Shown here piece by piece: positions 1 to 6,732 of a stretch of DNA of 14,118 nt. Each line of letters starts with the position of its first letter. Within the stretch, counting starts at the first letter, position 1. A program made the translations under genes and the position numbers. The notes under the pieces were generated by a model that searched no databases, was not told the DNA's origin, and saw only the letters and a program-made list of their open reading frames with translations. The DNA comes from a bacterium (GTDB taxonomy: Bacteria; Latescibacterota; Latescibacteria; Latescibacterales; Latescibacteraceae). The DNA lies in contig JAJFUH010000040.1 of the NCBI GenBank assembly GCA_021372535.1, positions 1 to 14,118 on the forward strand, read 5' to 3'.

Positions 1-141
1 TGAAATATATTTCGGAAATTGAGCCCTATAAAGGTGATTCGATACAATCTGTGTAACTGCGCACCAAGCCGTCATTCCCGCGAAAGCGGGAATCCATGTT
101 TTTTTACTTCCGGTATCATTCTTTATTCGCCGGAGCAATAA
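1..141. mobile_element. MITE-like repeat, copy 1 (left end cut by window edge)
   Basis: This stretch matches 6416-6557 almost perfectly: one substitution (A at 30 versus G) and a T run of seven versus eight. Similarity stops exactly after CGCCGGAGCAATAA (128-141), which is the right terminal inverted repeat of the complete copy. The left end lies outside the window. Inside are a perfect 12-bp palindrome, GAAATATATTTC (2-13), and a hairpin ATTCCCGC-GAAA-GCGGGAAT (74-93). That hairpin resembles the very common dispersed repeat known from Neisseria (dRS3-like) and many other genomes. No transposase is present, so the element would be non-autonomous. Confidence 0.75.
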
Positions 142-250
142 TTCAGAAACATGTTTACATACTGGCGCCCACCACGAATCTACGATGAATTGTATTGTAA
201 TACATTGATTATAAATAGAATATAGACCATTTAAGCCTGTGAATTTATAA

Positions 251-399
251 ACCCGTTGAAAAGCCCCGCGTTCACAAACGGTTTTCGGGCAAAGAATGGG
301 TGCTGTCCGGGCGAGCTAATCCCCGGTTAACCGGGGGTCGTGAGTTCACACATCCCCGAAAAACAGGCAGTGAACGGATATAAAGGCTTTTCATGGGGT
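251..399. repeat. Large nested imperfect palindrome
   Basis: Three pairs of arms nest around one centre. The outer pair is ACCC-gt-TGAAAAGCC (251-265) with GGCTTTTCA-tg-GGGT (385-399). The middle pair is GTTCAC-5 nt-GTTTTCGGG (270-289) with CCCGAAAAAC-5 nt-GTGAAC (355-375). The core is a perfect 16-bp palindrome, CCCCGGTTAACCGGGG (321-336). The spacing is nearly symmetrical, so the strand could fold into one long interrupted stem. It has no credible protein-coding content. It may be a MITE-like or palindromic dispersed element, or a structured RNA; the sequence alone does not decide. It lies in the extra DNA that separates two modules close together at the second locus (6393-6679). Confidence 0.6.
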
Positions 400-410
400 G
401 CCCTTTCCCT

Positions 411-444
411 GGTTGCTTCCTTTGGTCATGCAAAGGAAGTAACC
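411..444. repeat. Hairpin with 14-nt arms, REP-like
   Basis: The arms GGTTGCTTCCTTTG (411-424) and CAAAGGAAGTAACC (431-444) pair at 13 of 14 positions around the 6-nt loop GTCATG. From memory, hairpins of the form GGTTACTTTCTTTG-loop-CAAAGAAAGTAACC are dispersed in many bacterial genomes, so this is most likely a member of that class. There is no T run after it, so it is not a standard intrinsic terminator. Confidence 0.5.
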
Positions 445-484
445 TATAAAAAAGAGTTCTTGATAAAAATAGGGGATGGCCAGT

Positions 485-567
485 GTTTACATGCCTTTGA
501 CAGCACAAAACAACACATTTGGTCATGGAGCGTGTTAAAAAACTTTTTCACCGCCCTCATGACGGTA
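485..567. repeat. Stem-loop module, copy 1
   Basis: This segment is similar to 6584-6679, sharing GACAGC(A)ACAAAACAACACATTT followed by a stem-loop with a TTTTTCAC right arm. Here the stem is GTCATG (522-527) with CATGAC (558-563), continuing inward with GCG/CGC, GTG/CAC and an A-run/T-run pair. The two copies differ in sequence but both still fold, which suggests that structure matters. At both loci the module follows the MITE-like element, after about 340 bp here and about 30 bp at the second locus. Confidence 0.55.
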
Positions 568-716
568 TATCCGGAAAAATTCTGAACATTTTGTGATTCA
601 CGTTACTGAAAATAATTTCGTTTGAAGGTATAATGCTGATAATAGTGAAAGTCTATAGAACACGGGTTTTATGAGGATTTGTTTTATATATTTTTTTTCA
701 GGTGGACAATCAATAA

Positions 717-746
717 TTGATGATTACAGTATGAATACTATAGTAT
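717..746 (+). promoter_or_regulatory. Possible promoter with overlapping palindrome for the FGE-domain lipoprotein gene
   Basis: TTGATG (717-722) and TATAGT (739-744) are 16 nt apart and match the sigma-70 consensus at four and five of six positions. A perfect 12-bp palindrome, ATACTATAGTAT (735-746), covers the -10 box and could be an operator. The 5' leader would be about 175 nt. A second candidate -10, TATAAT at 629-634, has only a weak -35. The whole stretch 568-922 is very AT-rich, so chance matches are likely; I see nothing else in it. Confidence 0.25.
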
Positions 747-922
747 AACTTTTGTGAATGTGCGTATTTACGAAAAAAAATATATCAATGAGTCGGAATG
801 GTGGAAAAACTCAGAAAATACTTTTATTATGATAATATTGTGCCTATATTTACTATTACTATGTACAAGAAAGAGTTTTTCATTTGAAGAATTTATATGA
901 GAATATCGCAAGGGGGATTAAA

Positions 923-2959
923 ATGCGAACATATTATCGTCCGTATATACTTATTGCCTCGTTTCTCCTGGTATTCGTTCTGATCATTTTTTCCTGCGGA
1001 CGGAATAATACTGCTGTCGGGCCCGATGAAAACAGCCGGGCAGGATCGGTCAGAGGACAGATAACCTATGAGGGCGGGAAGGATTTCAGCGGAATTATTG
1101 TCACCCTTGAGGGAATCGATCATGAACTGACATACCGTGTTGCCGCGGCGAAACGGTCTGTTTCTGCCGATGTGCCACAGGAGAAAATCTCCCTTTCCGA
1201 ATCGGATGCCATGACAACGGTGACCGATAAGGAAGGCAAGTATGAATTTAGCAGTGTCCTGCCCGGTGATTATGCTCTTACTGCCCGCCGTGCCTCCGAT
1301 CATCTCGCCAAGGTCGCCAATGTCACGGTCGCTCAGGGCGCGCCGACGGTTGTCAATGTCGTACTCACTGCCACAGGGCTTCTGTCGGGTACCGCTGATA
1401 TAGTCGGATCGAATAATGATTCGGGTATTCTGGTATATATTGCCGGTACCTCGTATATGGCAATAACCGATTCGCTCGGAGCGTATACCATTATCGATGT
1501 TCCCCTCGGCGTTTACAAACTTGTCACCCTTTATGACGGGTATGCGCCGGTTTCAACGACGGTCACCCTTCAGACCGCCGGAGCCGTTGTTACCGCGCCG
1601 GTTATGCATTTGTCGAAATCGGGAGTTATTTCGGGGACGGTTTCGTCAACTTCGGGAGCGCTGTTGTCACAGGTAATTGTGAGTGTTCTCAACTCCGATG
1701 GTACACCGTCGGCTAATTCGATCACAACCAACTCGTACGGTCAATACACATTAGACCCCATACCATACGGAACTGTTACGGTTCAGTTTGATGCGGGTGC
1801 AAAAGGCAACACCTGGAAAACAGGTTCGATCGTAAACTATAGTGTCGTCATAAACGATTCCTCCGAAGTATTTGATGTACACACCGATTACTGTGGGTGG
1901 ATATACGATGCCCGCAACAAACCTCCGGTGGCAAAAATCATGTCTGTTCAGCCGATTGTTGTGGCAGGCGCAAATATGGCATTTCCTTCTGTCAGGCTCC
2001 GGGGCGTTCTGTCGAGCGACAGCGATGGTTCGATTTCCTCCTATGTATGGTCACAGGTTGGAGGAACAGCCGTAACGCTTTCGAATTCCATGGTTGAGGA
2101 CCCGTATTTTACTCCTCCGGTTCCCGGTGATTACTATTTCTCCCTTGTGGTAAAAGACAACAGGGGATGGGAAAGCCTTCCCGACACCACGGTAGTCAAA
2201 GCGTCAAGCATCAACATGATCGAGGTAAAAAGCGGTAGTTTCTGGTTGGGACAGAATGGTTCCGAAGCTGACGAAGCACCGCCCCATGAAGTGACTCTTG
2301 TTTATTATGAGATATGCCAGACAGAGATAACACAGGTTCAATACGAAGCCGTTGTGGGTACCAATCCCTCGTTTTTCAAAGGGGATACTCGGCCTGTGGA
2401 ACAGGTGTCATGGAACGATGCGGTGTTATTCTGTAATTCTTTAAGCAGCAAAATGGGTTTGCAGCAGTGTTATACCGAAGTCGGCTGGCATACCTATGAC
2501 TGCGATTACAGCAGGAACGGTTTCAGGTTACCGACTGAAGCCGAGTGGGAATTTGCCTGCCGTGCCGGTAAATCAACCAAGTACTATGTCGGTGATTATG
2601 AAAGCGACCTGGTGAAAGCCGCCTGGTACTGGGTGAATAGTAGTGCCGCCACTCATCCTGTGGCTCAGCTCCAGAAAAGCGCCTCGGACAGCTATAATAC
2701 ATGGGGATTGTATGACATGCACGGGAATGTGTGGGAATGGTGTAATGACTGGTACGGAAGCTATGACGACAGCCAGTATTTCGGCGGGTCATCCGAAAAC
2801 AAAATCAATCCCATCGGTCCTCTGTATGGATCAAACCATGTTGTTCGCGGAGGAAGCTGGGGTACACGGGCGGAAGAATGTCGATCAGAGAACCGTCATA
2901 GCTTGCCGACTGACACAAAAGACTTCCAGGTCGGTTTCAGAATCGTGCGGCGGCCGTAA
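923..2959 (+). CDS. Lipoprotein with carboxypeptidase-regulatory-like repeats, PKD-like domain and C-terminal FGE-sulfatase fold
   Basis: I chose the ATG at 923 (678 aa) over the upstream TTG at 884 because AGGGGG (911-916) sits 6 nt before it and the signal peptide then begins at once. A hydrophobic stretch ends in the lipobox FSC with lipidation at Cys25. Residues about 42-142, 143-225 and 225-290 are three beta-sandwich repeats of the CarboxypepD_reg type (for example TDKEGKYEFSSVLPGDY). Residues about 323-417 resemble a PKD/Ig domain starting NKPPVAKI, with a DSDGSISSYVWSQ motif. Residues 421-678 are an FGE-sulfatase (SUMF1-like) domain with FRLPTEAEWEFACR (524-537), GNVWEW (591-596) and RGGSW (642-646). 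Aligned to human SUMF1, the second catalytic Cys is kept (Cys653) but the first is Thr648, so formylglycine-generating activity is doubtful. It is more likely a surface-exposed structural or binding protein. The smaller lipoprotein gene follows 97 bp downstream and is probably co-transcribed. Confidence 0.85.
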   Translation: MRTYYRPYILIASFLLVFVLIIFSCGRNNTAVGPDENSRAGSVRGQITYEGGKDFSGIIVTLEGIDHELTYRVAAAKRSVSADVPQEKISLSESDAMTTVTDKEGKYEFSSVLPGDYALTARRASDHLAKVANVTVAQGAPTVVNVVLTATGLLSGTADIVGSNNDSGILVYIAGTSYMAITDSLGAYTIIDVPLGVYKLVTLYDGYAPVSTTVTLQTAGAVVTAPVMHLSKSGVISGTVSSTSGALLSQVIVSVLNSDGTPSANSITTNSYGQYTLDPIPYGTVTVQFDAGAKGNTWKTGSIVNYSVVINDSSEVFDVHTDYCGWIYDARNKPPVAKIMSVQPIVVAGANMAFPSVRLRGVLSSDSDGSISSYVWSQVGGTAVTLSNSMVEDPYFTPPVPGDYYFSLVVKDNRGWESLPDTTVVKASSINMIEVKSGSFWLGQNGSEADEAPPHEVTLVYYEICQTEITQVQYEAVVGTNPSFFKGDTRPVEQVSWNDAVLFCNSLSSKMGLQQCYTEVGWHTYDCDYSRNGFRLPTEAEWEFACRAGKSTKYYVGDYESDLVKAAWYWVNSSAATHPVAQLQKSASDSYNTWGLYDMHGNVWEWCNDWYGSYDDSQYFGGSSENKINPIGPLYGSNHVVRGGSWGTRAEECRSENRHSLPTDTKDFQVGFRIVRRP

Positions 2960-3056
2960 TCGCGGCACATGTCGGCACTGCATTGTCACCACGGTCTGTG
3001 GCAGGGGTTTTTCGGAACGTATTAGGATGTGTATCGCATATTGAAGGATATGAATA

Positions 3057-3830
3057 GTGTTCAAAGCTTATAAATACGATCTTCTGACGGCGATTCTCGG
3101 CCTCGCCGCTCTTCTGCTCGTATCGTGCGGCTCCGGGCCGACATCCTCGCATGATGATGGATCGGACAGTCGCCCGGGGTCACTCACGGTAACCTGGAAA
3201 GTCACCGATCAGAGTGCCTCGCCTTTGTGCGATGGTAATGGCGCGCTGATATGGCAAACCGCAAGTAGTTATGTCTATGCCGCGAAATCGGCGGCTGCAC
3301 TCGAACCCCCGTCGCAGCTGAAGGTCTCCGATATACCGAACGACAACGGCCACTATCTCAGGCTCACGTGGACTCTCTCACCTTCCGAAACGGGCGGAAA
3401 CGTGGACTGGTACAGAATATACCGCTCACGGGCAGGTACTCCGACCGCTCCGGTACCGCTGACACGGTTTTCTTCAATCGATTCGCTCAATTCATGGGAC
3501 GGGCACTATACGGTGCTCATTGACTCGGTGACCGCCGGAACGGGAGAATATGCCGATTGTGTTCCCCTGGTCGGTGCCCGATACTATTACTGGGTGCAGG
3601 CGGTCGGCGCTGTTCCGCCATCCGTTTCAGGCACGGTTCGTGATCAGAGCGGCAATCCCCTCGGGGGCGTTCTTCTCCGTCTCTACAATGCCAATGAAAG
3701 TGTCGACCTCTATACGGTGAGCCTGTCGGACGGAAGCTATGCGTTCAACGATGTTCCGCCGGGCACCTATTACCTCGTGGCAAAACGCGATAACTACACC
3801 ATGTTCAGCACAACGGTAACCGTTTCCTGA
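3057..3830 (+). CDS. Lipoprotein with fibronectin-III-like and carboxypeptidase-regulatory-like domains
   Basis: Translation starts at GTG 3057 (257 aa), with GAAGGA (3043-3048) 8 nt upstream. The nearby ATG at 3050 is in another frame and stops after seven codons. The N-terminus is a lipoprotein signal with lipobox LVSC and Cys24, followed by a Ser/Gly/Asp-rich linker. Residues about 84-184 look like a fibronectin type III domain (PPSQLKV, LRLTWTLSP, VDWYRIYRS, YYYWVQAV). Residues about 188-257 form a CarboxypepD_reg-like beta sandwich (VSGTVRDQSGNPLGGVLLRL, DGSYAFNDVPPGTYYLVAKR). There is no catalytic motif, so a binding or scaffold role on the cell surface or in the periplasm is likely. 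It shares the last domain type and orientation with the larger lipoprotein gene before it, which suggests one transcription unit. The exact function is unknown. Confidence 0.8.
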   Translation: MFKAYKYDLLTAILGLAALLLVSCGSGPTSSHDDGSDSRPGSLTVTWKVTDQSASPLCDGNGALIWQTASSYVYAAKSAAALEPPSQLKVSDIPNDNGHYLRLTWTLSPSETGGNVDWYRIYRSRAGTPTAPVPLTRFSSIDSLNSWDGHYTVLIDSVTAGTGEYADCVPLVGARYYYWVQAVGAVPPSVSGTVRDQSGNPLGGVLLRLYNANESVDLYTVSLSDGSYAFNDVPPGTYYLVAKRDNYTMFSTTVTVS

Positions 3831-4133
3831 GCACGATTGTATCGCTTTTCCCTTTGTCCCTCGGTCATTTTTGCTACTTTGTCCCTTTTTTAACCTGTAT
3901 TCCCCCACAGAAAAGCAGAATTGATTCAATGGATATGTTTTACTCGGAGTATTTTACTGTTTAACACGCATGTACGTAGTAAATACATCTGCTGGCAGGA
4001 AGAAAATACTTGCTGTTGAATTGTTTGAAAATAATATTCGTTATCAATAAGAATGTGAAGAATTTTGATTGATTATCATGTTGGCATGAGAAATCCTGGG
4101 TTCACTGTTAAAGGACATGGTACCGGAACAGAA
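3831..4133. other. Intergenic region before the DUF5916 gene
   Basis: About 300 bp without a gene. The first part is pyrimidine-rich and contains TTTGTCCCTC and CTTTGTCCC, similar in wording to 8293-8320. A loose inverted repeat (GTATTTTACT near 3948 with AGTAAATAC near 3979) surrounds a GCATGTACGTAG core. I see no intrinsic terminator with a strong stem and T run, and no convincing promoter. The 69 nt before the chosen start are open in frame with that gene (TTG 4065, ATG 4086) but probably untranslated. Confidence 0.4.
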
Positions 4134-6326
4134 ATGAGATATTTTATAATTTTATTATTGTATTGTAGCCTCATTCCAATGCTGTGCTCAGTACATAAAG
4201 CGGAGGCGGAAACAACAGGGAACAGCTATACACGGGACCTGTACGGAGAAAAAGTGCTTACCGCCTCTTTTGTCGGCAAGCCACTGAAAATCGATGGCCT
4301 TCTTACCGAACCGTCCTGGAAATCTGTCGAGCCGACATCTGATTTTGTCCAGAGAGAGCCCGTGGAAGGAATAGAACCGGCTCAAAGAACGGAGGTGCGG
4401 ATTCTCTATGATCATGACAACCTGTATATTGGTGTCATGTGTTACGATTCCGAACCGGAAAAAATCATTCGACATGAGTTGATTCGTGATGGCGAGCTTG
4501 TTTTCGACGATCATTTCATGGTGTCGCTCGATACTTATAACAGTCAGCGGGTCGCCTGGGAGTTCAGGGTGAATGCCAACGGCGCCATCGCGGATGCGGT
4601 CGTTACCGGATATAAAACCACGAATTCCAACTGGGATGGTGTCTGGTACGCTTCCTCAAAAGTACTGGAAAACGGCTGGTCTACCGAAATAGTCATCCCT
4701 TTCAAAACGCTGAGATTCCCGAATGATGAAAAACAGGTATGGGGTGTCAACTTCAGCCGTGCTCTTCAAAGGGAAGCTTTCACGCAGTATATCTGGACAA
4801 GCTGGCGACTGAATGACGGGATGACACAATTGTCACGAGAAGGAAAACTCGTTGGACTCGAACATGTTCAGAGCGGGAGACAACTCGAATTCAAGCCGTA
4901 TATTCTCTCCGGTACAGGGAAACAGGAAGAAGAACCTGATAAAAATGACAGCAAGTATGGCCTCGATGTTAAATACGGTATTACTTCAAACCTGACTTTC
5001 GATGTAACGACACATACCGATTTCGCCCAGATCGAAGCCGACAAGGAACAGATAAACCTGACCCGGTTTAACCTTTATTATCCTGAAAAAAGGAACTTTT
5101 TCCTCGAAGGCGGAGAAATCTTCGATTTCGGTAATGGAGAACAGCTCGCACAGGTATTTTATTCACGGCGAATCGGCCTGACACCCGACCGTAAGCTTGT
5201 TCCAATTCTTGCCGGGGGAAAAGTTACCGGTAAGGCCGGTGGATACGAGCTCGGCATTCTGTCCATGCAGACGGAAAAAATGGAGGCTTTTTCTTCAACA
5301 CGGTATGACGTGGTTCGGGTGAAAAAAGATATCTTCAGAAACTCGTATGTGGGAATTATGGCCACGAATCTCACTGAACAGAACGATTGCCGGAATCAGG
5401 CCTATGGAATGGACTTTACCTATCGATCGGGAAGATTTCTTCGTAATAAAAACATCGAATTCGGTGGCTGGTACGCCGGAACCGTAACACCCGGACTTTC
5501 CGGCGATAATTTCGCGGGAAAAATAGCGCTCAGGTTTCCGAACGATTTAATGAACGGCGAAACCAATTTTCAGTTTGTAGGCGACAATTTCAATCCCGAA
5601 GTAGGATTTGTCAGACGGTATGGTATCAGGAAATTTTTACAGGTTGTAAGCTTCACTCCGCGGACATCCTCTCCGTTCTTCAAAAAAATTATCATCACTC
5701 CTGTAAACCTCGATTATTTGACAGATAAGGAAGGATTTTTATTGGAACGGCTGAACTCGTTTACCATTTTCGGAATAGAAAATACAGACTACGACACCAT
5801 GGGGATAAAACTTGACGAGCATTATGAATATCTCGACAAAGACTTCAACATTTTTAACGATGTTACTATTCCGAAAGGCACCTACGAGTGGTGGAACCTT
5901 GAGGCATATCTGAAAACGACTACAAGCAGATTTTTCTCGGTCGATACGACGATGGAGTGGGGTGATTATTATGATGGAAGGCGTGCCTTGATACAGTCGT
6001 CACTATTGTTCAATGTCCATAGATACTTCCAGTGTTCCACCGAGGGAACGTATAATAAAATCGCGTTCAATGACCACAGCGGCTTTCTGGCGCGGGAATA
6101 CGGCACTAAAATCAGAATAAACATATCGCCGAATCTGACGACAAGCACCTATATCCAATGGAATAACGAACAAAACAAAGTACACTGTAATTTCCGGCTT
6201 CGCTACATACCGAAACCCGGAAGCGACCTCTATTTTGTTTATAACGGTCTGTGGGACGAATCCCGTGAGTATGCACAACTCGAGAACAGGGCCACGGTGA
6301 AGATCGATTATCTCTTCAGGTTCTGA
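4134..6326 (+). CDS. DUF5916 family outer-membrane protein with N-terminal CBM9-like domain
   Basis: The frame is open from TTG 4065, but ATG 4134 puts a classical signal peptide directly at the N-terminus (cleavage predicted after AEA, residue 25), giving 730 aa; GGAA at 4125-4128 is a weak ribosome binding site. Residues about 41-200 form a CBM9-like beta sandwich (LKIDGLLTEPSW, VRILYDHDNLYIGVMCYD, WSTEIVIPFKTLRF). The rest is DUF5916, with its diagnostic block around residues 296-323 (DFAQIEADKEQINLTRFNLY, then PEKRNFF) and a C-terminal series of alternating strands ending in a terminal Phe, as usual for outer-membrane barrels. Length is typical. Members occur widely in the FCB group, often near carbohydrate-active enzymes or transporters, but no biochemical role is established. 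It is followed by the second MITE-like element. Confidence 0.85.
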   Translation: MRYFIILLLYCSLIPMLCSVHKAEAETTGNSYTRDLYGEKVLTASFVGKPLKIDGLLTEPSWKSVEPTSDFVQREPVEGIEPAQRTEVRILYDHDNLYIGVMCYDSEPEKIIRHELIRDGELVFDDHFMVSLDTYNSQRVAWEFRVNANGAIADAVVTGYKTTNSNWDGVWYASSKVLENGWSTEIVIPFKTLRFPNDEKQVWGVNFSRALQREAFTQYIWTSWRLNDGMTQLSREGKLVGLEHVQSGRQLEFKPYILSGTGKQEEEPDKNDSKYGLDVKYGITSNLTFDVTTHTDFAQIEADKEQINLTRFNLYYPEKRNFFLEGGEIFDFGNGEQLAQVFYSRRIGLTPDRKLVPILAGGKVTGKAGGYELGILSMQTEKMEAFSSTRYDVVRVKKDIFRNSYVGIMATNLTEQNDCRNQAYGMDFTYRSGRFLRNKNIEFGGWYAGTVTPGLSGDNFAGKIALRFPNDLMNGETNFQFVGDNFNPEVGFVRRYGIRKFLQVVSFTPRTSSPFFKKIIITPVNLDYLTDKEGFLLERLNSFTIFGIENTDYDTMGIKLDEHYEYLDKDFNIFNDVTIPKGTYEWWNLEAYLKTTTSRFFSVDTTMEWGDYYDGRRALIQSSLLFNVHRYFQCSTEGTYNKIAFNDHSGFLAREYGTKIRINISPNLTTSTYIQWNNEQNKVHCNFRLRYIPKPGSDLYFVYNGLWDESREYAQLENRATVKIDYLFRF

Positions 6327-6392
6327 TGTTACCAGCCATCCGGAACATGAAGTCTTTCAAAAGCGTTGTGATAAACACCATTTACGGTGATA

Positions 6393-6557
6393 TTATTGCT
6401 CCGGCGCTTAAACGGTGAAATATATTTCGGAAATTGAGCCCTATGAAGGTGATTCGATACAATCTGTGTAACTGCGCACCAAGCCGTCATTCCCGCGAAA
6501 GCGGGAATCCATGTTTTTTTTACTTCCGGTATCATTCTTTATTCGCCGGAGCAATAA
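6393..6557. mobile_element. MITE-like repeat, complete copy (165 bp)
   Basis: The element is bounded by perfect 14-bp inverted repeats: TTATTGCTCCGGCG (6393-6406) and CGCCGGAGCAATAA (6544-6557). Its body from 6416 is nearly identical to positions 1-141, and similarity between the copies ends exactly at the right inverted repeat, which supports the boundary. It carries the ATTCCCGC-GAAA-GCGGGAAT hairpin (6489-6508) and the palindrome GAAATATATTTC (6417-6428). I see no clear target-site duplication. It has no coding capacity; it sits between convergent genes, as expected for a neutral insertion. Confidence 0.7.
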
Positions 6558-6602
6558 CTGTCAAGGGTCTGAACGAAGTGCCGATTTGCATACCCTTGAC
6601 AG
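6558..6602. repeat. Perfect 11-bp inverted repeat abutting the MITE-like element
   Basis: CTGTCAAGGGT (6558-6568) pairs perfectly with ACCCTTGACAG (6592-6602) around a 23-nt loop. The left arm begins at the base after the MITE-like element ends. At the first locus only the right arm is recognisable (CCTTTGACAG near 494-503) and the left arm is missing. It may be one end of a separate palindromic element or part of the stem-loop module next to it. Confidence 0.5.
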
Positions 6603-6679
6603 CAACAAAACAACACATTTCGTTATGGGGCTCGTGAAAAATATACTTTTTCACAGCCCTCTTATGGGTAACACGGTAT
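6584..6679. repeat. Stem-loop module, copy 2
   Basis: This is the second copy of the module at 485-567. Its core hairpin pairs GGGCT-(C bulge)-GTGAAAAA (6628-6641) with TTTTTCAC-AGCCC (6647-6659) around the loop TATAC, a 13-bp stem with one bulge. Arms differ from the first copy while pairing is kept. It lies between convergent genes (the DUF5916 gene and an NlpC/P60 gene), so a bidirectional transcript-end function is possible, but there is no T run after the stem. Confidence 0.5.
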
Positions 6680-6732
6680 CTTCATGTTCCCCCGATACCG
6701 CCTCATTGTCAACAATCACCGGCAGATTTATA

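Noticed and set aside
74-93. CRISPR-repeat-like hairpin
   Set aside because: The hairpin occurs once per MITE-like copy, 6.4 kb apart, with no regular repeat-spacer pattern and no cas gene.
340-585. 81-aa open frame on the + strand
   Set aside because: It runs through the palindrome, the hairpin and the stem-loop module, has no ribosome binding site and no domain. It looks like repeat DNA read as protein.
884-922. TTG start at 884 for the FGE-domain lipoprotein
   Set aside because: ATG 923 has a strong AGGGGG ribosome binding site at proper spacing and places the lipoprotein signal at the N-terminus.
2960-3056. Intrinsic terminator between the two lipoprotein genes
   Set aside because: Only a weak CCAC/GTGG stem before a short T run is visible, not enough to call a terminator.
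6329-6637. Two short open frames translating the repeat (with IPAFAGMT on the minus strand and HSRESGNP on the plus strand)
   Set aside because: These peptides are familiar artefacts of the ATTCCCGCGAAAGCGGGAAT hairpin when it is translated; they do not indicate genes.
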